The translations under genes were made by a program, and so were the position numbers. A stretch of DNA of 64,000 bases from Thermoplasmata archaeon (GTDB lineage: Archaea > Thermoplasmatota > Thermoplasmata > Lutacidiplasmatales > UBA184). The notes beneath the pieces were generated by a model. That model did no database searches. It had not been told where the DNA came from and saw only the letters and a program-made list of their open reading frames with translations. The stretch is from the NCBI GenBank assembly GCA_022749815.1, contig JAKIWV010000001.1, positions 578,124-642,123 on the forward strand, read 5' to 3'. Numbering within the stretch: position 1 is the first letter of the stretch; each line of letters begins with the position of its first letter. Of this stretch, positions 41,239 to 49,899 are shown one piece after another.

Positions 41239-41640
41239 TCAGGAGGAGGCGGCTTCCAAGGGCAGGAACTCGTTGCCCGAGCTGCGGACGAGGACGAGCT
41301 GTTCCGGCGTCGCCGCGGTGCCGCCGGCATTCTTCGCGGCGTCGTGGAGCAAGAGGAACGTCCCAAAGAAGAACTCCGCCGTGGCGTCGCCGCCGCCGAC
41401 CCCGTAGCTGACGTAGTCCGAGAAGTAGACGTGGACGTGCCCGGACCGGTGCTGCCGGAGCGACTTGAGGAACGGTTGGAACGTCTCGGGTCCCTTGCGC
41501 GCAAGCTCCTCGATAAGGTCACGTAGGATCGGTCGCTGGGAGAGCCCGCCGAGGCCGTCGTAGGTCACGTAGAGCGCGGGCCGGGGTTCGAGCGTGACCA
41601 CCCCGGCGCGCAGAACGCCCTCGACCTGCTTCGTTCGCAT
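41239..41640 (-). CDS. Conserved-looking protein of unknown function
   Basis: A 133-residue soluble protein with an ATG start. It has alternating strands and helices: GVVTLEPRPALYVTYDGLGGLSQRPILRDLIEELA, HVHVYFSDYVSYGVGGGDATAEFFFGTFLLLHDAA, then EQLVLVRSSGNEFLPL. No signal peptide, Cys pairs or known motif. It lies between the thermosome (upstream) and lysS (downstream) on the same strand, with gaps of 104 and 51 bases. Confidence 0.6.
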   Translation of the reverse strand: MRTKQVEGVLRAGVVTLEPRPALYVTYDGLGGLSQRPILRDLIEELARKGPETFQPFLKSLRQHRSGHVHVYFSDYVSYGVGGGDATAEFFFGTFLLLHDAAKNAGGTAATPEQLVLVRSSGNEFLPLEAASS

Positions 41641-41699
41641 GGCGCGCGCCGAGACCCGGTTCCTGTTAAGAAGTCTTCGGGGAGAATCCGGGGTCGTCG

Positions 41700-41709
41700 A
41701 AAAAGGAAG
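41700..41709 (-). terminator. U-tract terminator after the thermosome gene
   Basis: CTTCCTTTTT on the minus strand, about 40 bases after the thermosome stop and ahead of the 133-residue gene. A pyrimidine-rich T5 run is a typical archaeal termination signal. Confidence 0.45.
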
Positions 41710-41744
41710 GGGGCGGGATCGCTCCCACCCCTACGGGAACGTGT

Positions 41745-43391
41745 TCAGTGGCCGTGGCCCATGCCACCCATGCCGCCCATGCCACCGGGCGGTCCGCCGC
41801 CACCGCCGCCCTTCTTGGAGGCGATGATGTCGTCGATCCGCAGGATCATCGTCGCGACCTCGACGGCGGAGCTCAGCGCCTGACGCTTGACGCGGGCCGG
41901 CTCGACGATCTTCAGGACCGTCATGTCGGTGGCCTTTCCGTCCGCCATGTTGACGCCGATGTTCTTGTTGGCGCGGGGGCCCTCGTGGGCGCTCCGCAGT
42001 TCGATGAGCGTGTTGATCGCGTCGTACCCGCCGTTCTCGGCCAGGGCCCAGGGAATGACTTCGAGGGCCTGAGCGAACGCTTCGACGGCGAGCTGCTCGC
42101 GGCCGCCGACCGTCGGGGCGAACTTTCGCAGCTTGACGGCGAGGTCCACTTCGGTCGCGCCGCCGCCGGGGCAGACCACCCCGTCTTCGATGGTGCTCGA
42201 AACGACCTTGAGCGCATCCTGGATCGCCCGTTCGACTTCCTGGGTCACGTGCTCGGTGCCGCCGCGAATCAGGATCGTAACGGAGCGCGGGTTCGCGCAA
42301 CCGGTGACGTAGGTCATGTGCTCATCCCCGACCTTCTTCTGCTCGACCTGGGCCGCCTGGCCGAGATCCGCCGGGGTGAGTTCGCGGACGCCGGTGACGA
42401 TCTTCGCGCCGGTCGCCTTCGCGAGTTTCTGGAGGTCCGACTCCTTGACCTGTTTCACTGCGTAGATGCCGGACTTGGCGAGGTAGTGGAGGACGACATC
42501 GTCGATCCCCTTCTGGGTGACGACGACGTTGGCTCCGGAGGCCTTGACGGCGTCGACCATCTGCCGGAAGCTTTGGTCTTCCTGGTCGAGGAAGCTCTGC
42601 ATCTGGCTGGGCGACTTGATGTTGATCTTGCCCTCGATCTCGGTCTTCTTGACCTCGAGAGCGGAGTTGAGGAGCGCAATCTTCGCGTCCTTGACGACGA
42701 GGGGCATGCGCGTGTGGCCACGTTCCTTGTCGAGGACGATGCCTTGGATGAGCTCGGTGTCCTCGATGGTGCCCCCATGGCGCTTCTCGAGCTTGATGAG
42801 GTCCACGTCGGCGATGTGCTTCCCGCCGCGTTCCTCGGTGACCCGGCGGACGGCTTCGACCGCGATCTCGCCCAGCTTGTTGCGAGCGCCAAACGAGCCT
42901 TTCGACCCGATGGCGGTGAGCGCGACGTCGGTGAGTTCGGGGACGCTGTCAAATTTGACGGGGATGCCGATCTCCTTCTCAATGAGCCGGTGCGCTTCTT
43001 CGAGCGCCTGATGGTACCCGCGCGCGATAACGGTGGGATGCACCTGCTGTTCGAGCAGATTCTCGGCGCGCTTCAGCAACTCGCCGGCGAGCACGACGGC
43101 GGTCGTGGTGCCGTCGCCGCATTGCTGGTCCTGGGTCTTGGCGACCTCGACCAGCATCTTCGCGGCCGGGTGCTCAACGTCGACTTCTTTCAGGATCGTG
43201 ACGCCGTCGTTGGTGATTGTGACATCGCCCATCGAATCGACGAGCATCTTGTCCATCCCCCGGGGGCCGAGGGTGGAGCGGACGGCATCAGCAATGGCGC
43301 GGGCCGCCTGGATGTTGTTCGCGGCGGCGCCCTTTCCTTGTTCGCGTTCCGTGCCTTCCTTCAGAATGAAAATCGGCGTTCCTTGTAGCAT
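41745..43391 (-). CDS. Thermosome subunit (group II chaperonin)
   Basis: A 548-residue chaperonin with an ATG start. ATP-binding motifs are [27 protein letters not shown] and [15 protein letters not shown]. The apical domain follows, with [15 protein letters not shown]. The C-terminal equatorial part has [13 protein letters not shown], and the tail ends in GGM repeats ([13 protein letters not shown]). It folds proteins in an ATP-driven double ring. Transcription starts from a strong TATA box (43423-43430), giving a leader of only about 8 nt. Upstream of the TATA lie repeated CTTTCACAGG-type boxes also found at 45.1 kb. Confidence 0.97.
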   Translation of the reverse strand: MLQGTPIFILKEGTEREQGKGAAANNIQAARAIADAVRSTLGPRGMDKMLVDSMGDVTITNDGVTILKEVDVEHPAAKMLVEVAKTQDQQCGDGTTTAVVLAGELLKRAENLLEQQVHPTVIARGYHQALEEAHRLIEKEIGIPVKFDSVPELTDVALTAIGSKGSFGARNKLGEIAVEAVRRVTEERGGKHIADVDLIKLEKRHGGTIEDTELIQGIVLDKERGHTRMPLVVKDAKIALLNSALEVKKTEIEGKINIKSPSQMQSFLDQEDQSFRQMVDAVKASGANVVVTQKGIDDVVLHYLAKSGIYAVKQVKESDLQKLAKATGAKIVTGVRELTPADLGQAAQVEQKKVGDEHMTYVTGCANPRSVTILIRGGTEHVTQEVERAIQDALKVVSSTIEDGVVCPGGGATEVDLAVKLRKFAPTVGGREQLAVEAFAQALEVIPWALAENGGYDAINTLIELRSAHEGPRANKNIGVNMADGKATDMTVLKIVEPARVKRQALSSAVEVATMILRIDDIIASKKGGGGGGPPGGMGGMGGMGHGH

Positions 43392-43422
43392 TGTCGCACC
43401 AGCGGCGACAAGTTTCCGCTTC

Positions 43423-43430
43423 TATATAAG
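43423..43430 (-). promoter_or_regulatory. TATA box of the thermosome gene
   Basis: The minus strand reads CTTATATAG around 43422-43430, close to consensus, 32 bases before the ATG at 43391. It predicts a leader of roughly 8 nt. Confidence 0.7.
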
Positions 43431-43449
43431 CGTGAGCATCGCCGGGGCT

Positions 43450-43507
43450 CTGTGAAATAACCAGTCCGAGACGGTCGATTCTTTCACAGGCTGCGCGATG
43501 TTTCACC
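43450..43507. promoter_or_regulatory. Candidate heat-shock-type operator cluster upstream of the thermosome
   Basis: Three related elements lie upstream of the TATA. CTGTGAAA (43450-43457) is the exact reverse complement of TTTCACAG (43482-43489, inside TCGATTCTTTCACAGG 43475-43490). A further TTTCAC (43501-43506) lies 19 bases on. The 16-base box recurs at 45101 and 45121. The function is inferred from repetition and position. Confidence 0.5.
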
Positions 43508-43564
43508 AAGCTCCAAACACAAGGCTCTGCGAGATTGTAGCACTAAAGGGTCCGTTCTAAACGC

Positions 43565-44002
43565 TTAACCCGGTCCGCCTTGACTCGGCGCAGTCAGTTT
43601 CCGTCTCGCTTGGAGTAACTCGATCCAGATCCCGTTCGGATCCTTCACGAAGGCCTCATTCCAGCTCAGCTCGTCACCAATCTCTTTCGGACGGACTGTA
43701 ACCTCGACCCCTCGCCGCTCGAGTTCTCCGATCGCGTCGGGCAGGTTGTCGCATTCAAACGCCAGATGATCGAGATCCTCTCCATTCGAGTACGTTGTCC
43801 CGAACCGGCTGCCTTCCTCGTACCAATTGAGCTCCAAGAGCTGCACAGAGTCTGAGCTTCGGAGGGTCACGACCTGGCCGTTAGTCGGTGGGGTTGGTTC
43901 GAGAGGCTCAACTACCTGCATTTCGAGGATCTCGGTGTAGAAACGTAGGGACTCCTGTAGGTCCTTCACGCGGATTCCGGTGTATGTCATCCTGAACTGC
44001 AT
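43565..44002 (-). CDS. VOC-family (glyoxalase/dioxygenase-like) protein
   Basis: A 145-residue protein; the ATG at 43990 (MTYTGIRVKDL) is an alternative start. It has the paired beta-alpha-beta-beta-beta modules of the vicinal-oxygen-chelate fold: YTGIRVKDLQESLRFYTEILEMQVVE, then DLDHLAFECDNLPDAIGELERRGVEV and FVKDPNGIWIELLQA. The His in HLAFE and the Glu in WIEL match metal-ligand positions of glyoxalase I-like enzymes. The substrate is unknown. It is divergent from the SET-domain gene. Confidence 0.85.
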   Translation of the reverse strand: MQFRMTYTGIRVKDLQESLRFYTEILEMQVVEPLEPTPPTNGQVVTLRSSDSVQLLELNWYEEGSRFGTTYSNGEDLDHLAFECDNLPDAIGELERRGVEVTVRPKEIGDELSWNEAFVKDPNGIWIELLQARRKLTAPSQGGPG

Positions 44003-44168
44003 GGTCGGCTACGAACCGGCTTCCCGCCGTAAGACTATCGACGCGCCGACGCCGATTGGTGTGCTTATCTGCCCCGAGCGAAATGCACGGCCAAGTTTAA
44101 CACGCGGAAACGGGCACGTTAGGAGAGAAGAGACTTCATCGCCCGGGAAGCAAAGTCTGGTGCGGTGG

Positions 44169-44732
44169 ATGCCCGAAGGTGATTCGAGACGCAAATTGGC
44201 GGATTTCTCAGTTAGAGCGTCCAAGATTCATGGCCAAGGGGTCTTTGCCAAGAAGGCGTTCCTCAAGGGCGAAAAAATCCTAGAGATTGACGACTCGGAC
44301 CCTGTCCTCGATCGAGGCAAACTGACCCCTAGGCAGGAGATATTCATCGATGTGTTTTTCGCAGTCGATGGAAAGCAGAAGACCACGTGGATGAAGTCGC
44401 CCGAGAGGTTCATCAACCATTCGTGCGAGCCCAATGCCTACGTTCTGACCGACATGAGAAGTGGTGTCCGGCGGACATGGGCACTGAAGAACATCCGGAT
44501 GGGGGACGAACTCACCTGGGATTATGCGCTAAACATTTGGGAGGAGTGGACCGGTCCCGTGCCCTGCAACTGCCGCGCTGAGAATTGCCGAAGGATCATT
44601 CGAGGAAACTACTTCACACTCCCCAGAGAGATCCAACGAAAGTATCTGCCCTTACTAGACGAGCCATTCAAGAAGCGATTCACAAAGGAAATTCAATCGC
44701 TCAATCTCACGGCAGAACACGGCCCTGCGTGA
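44169..44732 (+). CDS. SET-domain protein lysine methyltransferase
   Basis: About 187 residues from the ATG at 44169; the track's start at 43980 overlaps the divergent VOC gene. The SET domain starts VRASKIHGQGVFAKKAFLKGEKIL. The S-adenosylmethionine-binding motif is FINHSCEPNAYV and the second core motif is GDELTWDYALN. A post-SET-like segment follows: PCNCRAENCRRIIRGNYFTL, with cysteines that could bind zinc. Archaeal SET enzymes methylate chromatin or other proteins. The region appears less GC-rich than the surrounding core genes, which fits acquisition, but that is an impression, not a computed value. Confidence 0.85.
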   Translation: MPEGDSRRKLADFSVRASKIHGQGVFAKKAFLKGEKILEIDDSDPVLDRGKLTPRQEIFIDVFFAVDGKQKTTWMKSPERFINHSCEPNAYVLTDMRSGVRRTWALKNIRMGDELTWDYALNIWEEWTGPVPCNCRAENCRRIIRGNYFTLPREIQRKYLPLLDEPFKKRFTKEIQSLNLTAEHGPA

Positions 44733-45305
44733 AGGACTCGGCGTGCCTGACTGGCGCGAGCGAATCGAGAGCGGGCGCGCAACTCGCCCTTCTCACGGAG
44801 GGCATCGTGCGGGTCGCGCTTAGAGGTGAATCCGCGTCGCGGGGCTAGGGGCCAGGCAATACGAGGACTTCCGGCACTCCCCCAGGGGTCATGTCAAGGG
44901 GCACGGGCGGGAGACGGGAGGCGCATTTCGGTCACAATTCCCCTCTCGGTCCAGATGGGAACAGCTAAGCTGGCCGGGCAGGGAGACTTGGAGCACAACG
45001 GGCACGTTGCGTGAGTGAAGTATTCATCGCAGGCGGATCGACCGATATGTTCGTAGGGGGATTCCTGAAGGGTCGCTTCGGGCCCAATGGGAGGCCCAAC
45101 TCGATTCTTTCAAAGGATTGCCGATACTTTCACAGGAATTGATACTGTCACAAAGCCCATCGCCGGAGCTTCAGCCGGTGACCTGTTACCATCGCCGGCA
45201 AGAGTTCTCGAGTCCAGGAATTGGTTCACCTCGGGCGTGAGAGGACCTCGACGGGATCCTAGCCACTAGCTATTTCAGGCCCACCCGTAGGAGGGGCTCG
45301 CATCC
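44733..45305. other. 573-base gap with tandem thermosome-type boxes
   Basis: No gene with a normal start is visible. The right half has the tandem CTTTCAMAGG boxes (45101-45136). A minus-strand frame (44894-45109) is open for 71 codons and encodes a Cys-rich piece, CDEYFTHATCPLCSKSPC, but lacks a start codon. GC content seems lower than in the neighbouring genes. Confidence 0.4.
45101..45155. promoter_or_regulatory. Tandem copies of the thermosome-upstream box
   Basis: TCGATTCTTTCAAAGG (45101-45116) matches 15 of 16 bases of the box at 43475-43490. CCGATACTTTCACAGG (45121-45136) matches 14 of 16. They are exactly 20 bases apart, followed by CTGTCACAAAG (45145-45155). The MFS gene starts 150 bases to the right; no promoter-proximal gene on the left is certain. 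Confidence 0.5.
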
Positions 45306-46601
45306 ATGGCAGCTGAGGCAACGCCTAGTCCAACGGTCCCGTCGGCGGGCGTGACTGCGCGACTTCTCCGCAATCGAAACTTCTGCCTCCTTCTGGTTGG
45401 GTACGCGGCCTCGGTGACGGGCATCTACGTCGGCAACGTCGTGATCGAGTGGCTGATCGCCACGTTCAACACCGCACGGGAGGCAGCGATTCTTCTCACG
45501 ATCCTTGGGATCATCGAGTTGGTCCCCACCCTCACGATCGGCGTGTTCGCCGGGGCGTGGGCGGACCGATACGACCGTCGACAGTTGATGATCGGAACGC
45601 AAATTGCCCGCGCGGCCACCTTCGCGGCCTTGGCCCTACTGGTTCTCAGAGAGGGCTTCAGCCCCATCGTCGTCCTCGGCGCCGTGTTCGTCCTTTCCGC
45701 CTTGGGCTCGATCTACGGCCCCGCCTTCAACTCGTTCCTCCCCCGCGTGGTCGACACGACGGAGCTCACGCCCGCGAATGGAATCCTCGAGTTCGGTGGC
45801 ACGGTCTCCGGGTTCGTCGGGAGCCCCTTGGGTGGCGCCCTCGTTTTCCTCTTAGGGATCGGAGTGGGGTTTCTGACCAATTCGATCCTCTACGCGCTCT
45901 CTGCGCTCGCCATCGGATTGATGGTGATTCCCTTCGCAGTCAAACCGGATTCCGAGGAATCGAAGAAGAAGCCTACCTCGCCCTTCTCCGAGGTGAGGGC
46001 CGGGCTGAGTTTTCTCCGGTCGCAGCGCGCCCTGCTGACCCTGACACTGGTGGGGATGATCGCGAATTTCTTCACATATTACCTGGTGTTTGTCGTCCTC
46101 TACACTCGCTCCTTTCTTCACGCCGGGCCGACGGTCTTTGGACTTCTCTTGGGGGCGAGCTCGGTCGGATATGCCGTGGGGGCCCTCCTGCCCCACCGGC
46201 TCAAGACCGACCGCTCTCCCGGGGTCTGGATACCGCTCACGTGGGGGCTCAGCGGCGTTCCGCTGATGGTCATGATCGTGCTCCCCGTCGTTCCCCTCGC
46301 GATCGGGAGCATGGCCGTCATTGGCTGCCTGAACTCGATCATCGGGGTCACGTTTACCTCGGTGGTGCAGCGGACGGTTCCCGACAAGCTCCTGGGACGA
46401 GTTTTCGCGACGGACAGCGCCCTGTCGTACGCGATGATCCCGGCCGGGTTGGCGTTTGGCGGGTTCCTCCTCGTTGCCTATGGCGTCGGTCCCGCTTTCC
46501 TGGTAGCGGGTGCGGGAACCCTCGGCACAGGACTCTCCCCCTTGCTGAGCCGTGAGGTCCGCGCGTGGGGCAAGGCTTCCACGACCGGTTCGCCGACCTA
46601 G
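45306..46601 (+). CDS. MFS transporter (12 helices)
   Basis: A 431-residue membrane protein with about 12 helices. The helix 2-3 loop is GAWADRYDRRQLMIG, the MFS signature. It resembles the enterobactin-exporter/macrolide-efflux group, with a start LLRNRNFCLLLVGYAASVTGIYVGNVVIEWL. It is probably an efflux pump. It is convergent with the similar MFS gene at 46731 (130-base gap). The thermosome-type boxes lie 150-200 bases upstream of its ATG and may control it. Confidence 0.85.
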   Translation: MAAEATPSPTVPSAGVTARLLRNRNFCLLLVGYAASVTGIYVGNVVIEWLIATFNTAREAAILLTILGIIELVPTLTIGVFAGAWADRYDRRQLMIGTQIARAATFAALALLVLREGFSPIVVLGAVFVLSALGSIYGPAFNSFLPRVVDTTELTPANGILEFGGTVSGFVGSPLGGALVFLLGIGVGFLTNSILYALSALAIGLMVIPFAVKPDSEESKKKPTSPFSEVRAGLSFLRSQRALLTLTLVGMIANFFTYYLVFVVLYTRSFLHAGPTVFGLLLGASSVGYAVGALLPHRLKTDRSPGVWIPLTWGLSGVPLMVMIVLPVVPLAIGSMAVIGCLNSIIGVTFTSVVQRTVPDKLLGRVFATDSALSYAMIPAGLAFGGFLLVAYGVGPAFLVAGAGTLGTGLSPLLSREVRAWGKASTTGSPT

Positions 46602-46730
46602 GGGACGTTTCGAGCCCCGCCGCGCCCGACCGAGCCCGTCAACCTCCGGCCCGACGATTTCCGTCAGTGCGGCCCGTACTCGACGGCCGCTAGTTCATCC
46701 GAGGGGGATCCCCATCGGCGTCCTGGTCGG

Positions 46731-48011
46731 TCAACTCGGCGCGGTGGCCGGGGGTGGATATCCGAGCCGCCAGAGGGCCCGGGGGATTAGGAACAGGAGC
46801 CCGGCGAGGAGCCACCCAACGCCCGCGAGAAGGTACGTCTCCCCGATGCCCACGGACGCGATCAGCAGGCCACCCAAGATCGTCGCCAGCGGGATGATCG
46901 CCCAGCTGCCGAGCCCGTCGATGCCGAAGTAGCGACCTTGCATCTCCGACGGGACCAGCAGTTGCGCGGCCGACAGCCACGCCGTGCCGGCAAAACTACT
47001 GAAGAGACCGATCGCGAAGACCAGCGGCAACGCGAGCGGGAGAGAGGGGAACAGCGCCAGGAGGATCACGAACCCCGCCGAGACGACGCCGTAGGGGACG
47101 ACCCACGCTTTGCCGGCATAGCGCACGGCACCGACCCGCCCCACGAGCAGCGCCCCCAGGCCATTCCCGGCCACCTCCACCGCAAGGAGGCCACCAAACA
47201 CCAAAGCCGAGCCGTGCAGCAACCCGCTGGCGTAGAAGACCAGGAACGTTCCGAACACCGCCGAAAAGAAATTGAAGAACGTCGCCGAGATCGTGAGCTG
47301 GAACAGTCCCGGGCTCCGATAGAGCCAGGCGAACCCCTCGCGGAGGTCGCTCAGAAAACGGGCCCGTCGCCGGAGGCCGGACGCGAGGGACGGGAGGAAG
47401 GTCCGGTTCGGAGCGATCAGGGAGATCAGGATCCCAGAGACGAGGAACGTCCCGCCCATCGCCGCCACCCCCGGTACCGCGCCCAGGGTCACGATCAGCA
47501 CGCCCCCGACCGAGGCTCCGACGAAGCCGGCGGCGTTGCGCGAGGACCGGACCAGGCCGTTGGCATCGGGCAGGTTCTGGCCCGGAACGACCGCGGGGAT
47601 CAACGATTGCTCGGCGGGGTTGAAGACCACCGTGAACGCCGTGAGCACGAATTCCGCGAACAGGATCGCCACAAGATCGAACCCGTAGAGTAGGAGGACC
47701 AGGACGAGGGCCACCGTCATGGCCGCCCGCGCGAAATCGGAGAGGATCATCAGCCGACGGCGGTCGTACCGGTCGACGAGCGTGCCGCCGATCAGGCTGA
47801 AGGCGATCGCCGACAGGCTTCCCACTACCCCCAGATACGCGATGTCGATGGACGAATGCGTTGCAGCAAAGATCAACCAGACGAGACAGACCTGCGCTGC
47901 CGTACCGCCGAGCACCGAGGCGATCCCGGCGGAGAACAGCTTGAGGAACGGAGCATTCCGGAGGATGGAAGCGTAGGTCCCCCCCTCGGTCCGGGTCTGT
48001 TCAGCGGTCAC
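46731..48011 (-). CDS. MFS transporter (12 helices), relative of the convergent neighbour
   Basis: A 426-residue protein with a GTG start. It begins YASILRNAPFLKLFSAGIASVLGGTAAQVCLVWLIF, parallel to the neighbour's LLRNRNFCLLLVGYAASVTG, and has the loop GGTLVDRYDRRRLMILSDFAR. The shared DRYDRRxLMI loop and gene plan suggest both descend from one ancestor by duplication, or that both were acquired from the same family. It is probably an exporter of unknown substrate. Confidence 0.85.
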   Translation of the reverse strand: MTAEQTRTEGGTYASILRNAPFLKLFSAGIASVLGGTAAQVCLVWLIFAATHSSIDIAYLGVVGSLSAIAFSLIGGTLVDRYDRRRLMILSDFARAAMTVALVLVLLLYGFDLVAILFAEFVLTAFTVVFNPAEQSLIPAVVPGQNLPDANGLVRSSRNAAGFVGASVGGVLIVTLGAVPGVAAMGGTFLVSGILISLIAPNRTFLPSLASGLRRRARFLSDLREGFAWLYRSPGLFQLTISATFFNFFSAVFGTFLVFYASGLLHGSALVFGGLLAVEVAGNGLGALLVGRVGAVRYAGKAWVVPYGVVSAGFVILLALFPSLPLALPLVFAIGLFSSFAGTAWLSAAQLLVPSEMQGRYFGIDGLGSWAIIPLATILGGLLIASVGIGETYLLAGVGWLLAGLLFLIPRALWRLGYPPPATAPS

Positions 48012-48093
48012 GGAACCTCCCCAGTGCCGGCGCGCTATACACGATGCGGCGCGCGTCGGGCGAGGGGGACTTCCGGCCGACCCGAGGGAGCGC

Positions 48094-48393
48094 CTAGTCG
48101 TGGAGGAGCCGGTTGACCGTGGCCGGCCCGGTGAGCAGGTGGTGCAGGCGGCCGAGGATCCCGCCCGCCTGGGCCTGCCGCCGGAAGGCGTCCTCGGTCT
48201 CCTTGGCCTCTCTCGGGTCGGTGTACGTCGTCACGACGACGTAGCGGTGCGGCGTGTCGAGCGCCGCCCCGACGAAGGCGAACTTGAGGCGCGCGCGGTC
48301 GCGCACGAACCGGACGTACTCGTCCAGCAGCCGCTGTCCTTCGGGTTCGGCTCCGGGTTGGAAATCGTAAACACCTACCGTCGTGATCGCCAT
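48094..48393 (-). CDS. Small dimeric alpha/beta-barrel-like protein
   Basis: 99 residues from the ATG at 48393 (MAITTVGVYDFQPG); the track's longer start lies inside the upstream gap. The pattern of strand, helix LLDEYVRFVRDRARLKFAFVGAALDT, strand RYVVVTTYTDPREAKETEDAFRR fits the ferredoxin-like dimeric alpha/beta barrel of monooxygenase-type or stress proteins. No catalytic residues are evident. It follows ksgA on the same strand with an 83-base gap. Confidence 0.6.
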   Translation of the reverse strand: MAITTVGVYDFQPGAEPEGQRLLDEYVRFVRDRARLKFAFVGAALDTPHRYVVVTTYTDPREAKETEDAFRRQAQAGGILGRLHHLLTGPATVNRLLHD

Positions 48394-48476
48394 TTCGTTC
48401 CTCCCGAGTCGTCGCAACGGGGAACGTGTCGTCGCCCCCCCGTTAAAGGTGACGTTCGACACGAATCCGTGCTCGG

Positions 48477-49376
48477 TCAGGGGAGATCTTCGAGGGCCGA
48501 TACGAGCCGGAAGTACGCCTCGGGGGCCAACGACTCCGGTCGCAGCCGCTCCCACTCAGTGGGCCACTCCGCCCGCCGCGCGACCTCTGAGGCTGGACGG
48601 CCCTCATGGACGTGGAGGAGGGCGTGCGGGAGCAGGTTGCCGAGCTGCTTGCGTCGGCCGGCGAAGAGGGTGTCGAGGAGGCTCTCGAGCGTCGGAAGGG
48701 ACCGGACGGGGAGTTCTCCTCGTCGGCGCTCGAAGACGACGAGTCGCCCATCGACGCGGGGGACCGGATAGAAGGCGGAGGCGGGAACCGTCTGATGGCA
48801 CTCCACGACCCCGTAGAGAGCGGCGAGGATCGAGAGGCGACCATAGACCCGCGATCCGGGACCGGCCGCGAGCCGTTCGCCGACTTCCTTCTGGACCAGC
48901 GCGACGACCCGGGGGACCGTGCCCTGGAACCAGCGTAGCAGGAGGGGCGTCGCGATCGCGAACGGGAGGTTTCCCACTGCCGCGCCGACCTCCGGTACGG
49001 GTTCGGTCAGCGCATCCCCCTCCACGACGTGCACCCGGTCCTCGAAGTGGTACCGGAGGAACGCGGCGAGGCGAGGTTCCCTTTCAATCACCGTGACCGG
49101 GCCGAGACCGCGACGGAGCAGCGCCTGGGTTAGGAGACCGAGCCCTCCTCCGACCTCCAGGACCGCCTCCCCGGGAACGGTTCCCACGAGGGCGGCTTCG
49201 GCGTCCGCGACGAACGGGTCAGTGAGGAACGTCTGACCCCGCGAGCGGCTGGGGGTGAGCTCGAGGCCCTCGAGAGCGGCGGCGACCTCCGCCGCGTTGC
49301 CCGGTACGTGCGAGGGGCCGCGCCGGACCTTGCCCCGGTCAGGGCGCGACGAAGAGTCGGTACTTGTCCTCGGCAC
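48477..49376 (-). CDS. ksgA: rRNA adenine dimethyltransferase KsgA/Dim1
   Basis: A 299-residue methyltransferase that dimethylates two adenines at the 3' end of 16S rRNA. It shows SRGQTFLTDPFVAD, motif I LEVGGGLGLLTQAL, IEREPRLA, VVEGDAL, and motif IV NLPFAIATPLL (NLPF in place of the usual NLPY). The C-terminal helical domain is present. The annotated start overlaps the DUF655 gene by 38 bases. It belongs to the conserved rpl21e-rpoF-DUF655-ksgA cluster of archaea. Confidence 0.93.
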   Translation of the reverse strand: MPRTSTDSSSRPDRGKVRRGPSHVPGNAAEVAAALEGLELTPSRSRGQTFLTDPFVADAEAALVGTVPGEAVLEVGGGLGLLTQALLRRGLGPVTVIEREPRLAAFLRYHFEDRVHVVEGDALTEPVPEVGAAVGNLPFAIATPLLLRWFQGTVPRVVALVQKEVGERLAAGPGSRVYGRLSILAALYGVVECHQTVPASAFYPVPRVDGRLVVFERRRGELPVRSLPTLESLLDTLFAGRRKQLGNLLPHALLHVHEGRPASEVARRAEWPTEWERLRPESLAPEAYFRLVSALEDLP

Positions 49377-49866
49377 CTTCGAGCTCCTGGACGATCCGGC
49401 CCACGATGAGCATCTCGGGGTGCTTCACGTGGGTCCGCTCTTCGAGCGACGAGAAGCTCTCGAACAGGCCCCGCCGGCGCTCCTCGACGATCGCCCACAT
49501 CGTCTTCTTGCCAATGCCGGGGAGCAGTTCGAGGAGATGGAAGCGCCGCGAGACGGCCTCGGCCTGGTTGAAGAACTTGAGGAACCGGGTCGGGTCCGCG
49601 CGGACGACCTTCTCGAGCACCACCGGCAGCTCGCGCTGCGCTACGGCGGTGAGTTCTCCGAAGGAGAGACGCCGTCGAACGTGGTCGATGGGCGGTGTCT
49701 GGTCGCCGACGGGCACGAGCGGGATCCGGTCGCCGACGACGAGGGCGATGCCCATCTTCGGCAGGATCTCGAGGAGCTTGAGCTCCGATTCTCCCAGTCC
49801 GAGGGCGACCGGCTCCTTATAGAAACCGCGCTCGGTGGCGCGGCCCTGGGGCAGGTAGTCCAACAC
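49339..49866 (-). CDS. DUF655 family helix-hairpin-helix RNA-binding protein (probable frameshifted start)
   Basis: 175 residues from a GTG at 49866. The body matches DUF655: EILPKMGIALVVGDRIPLV and the helix-hairpin-helix LLELLPGIGKKTMWAIVEERRRGLFESF. Family members begin with a longer YAYVLDYLPxG element. Here ETYAY lies in frame before the GTG but has no start codon. An ATG at 49903 (overlapping the rpoF stop as ATGA) is one base out of frame. Removing one C from the C6 run at 49892-49897 gives MSGGRPTETYAYVLDYLPQG, so the real gene likely reaches 49903. It probably binds RNA in ribosome biogenesis. Confidence 0.85.
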   Translation of the reverse strand: MLDYLPQGRATERGFYKEPVALGLGESELKLLEILPKMGIALVVGDRIPLVPVGDQTPPIDHVRRRLSFGELTAVAQRELPVVLEKVVRADPTRFLKFFNQAEAVSRRFHLLELLPGIGKKTMWAIVEERRRGLFESFSSLEERTHVKHPEMLIVGRIVQELEGAEDKYRLFVAP

Positions 49867-49899
49867 GTACGCGTAGGTTTCCGTGGGCCGTCCCCCCGC

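Noticed and set aside
39859-41526. 555-residue plus-strand ORF opposite lysS
   Set aside because: Mirror of the lysS coding sequence with biased composition; no start signal or family motif.
41748-43388. 546-residue ORF on the plus strand opposite the thermosome
   Set aside because: It is the exact antisense of the thermosome gene; long antisense frames are expected in GC-rich DNA, and the translation is Asp/Gly/Arg-rich with no family resemblance.
43980-44168. N-terminal extension of the SET protein given in the ORF track
   Set aside because: It overlaps the 5' end of the divergent VOC gene and shows no conserved sequence; the ATG at 44169 directly precedes the SET domain.
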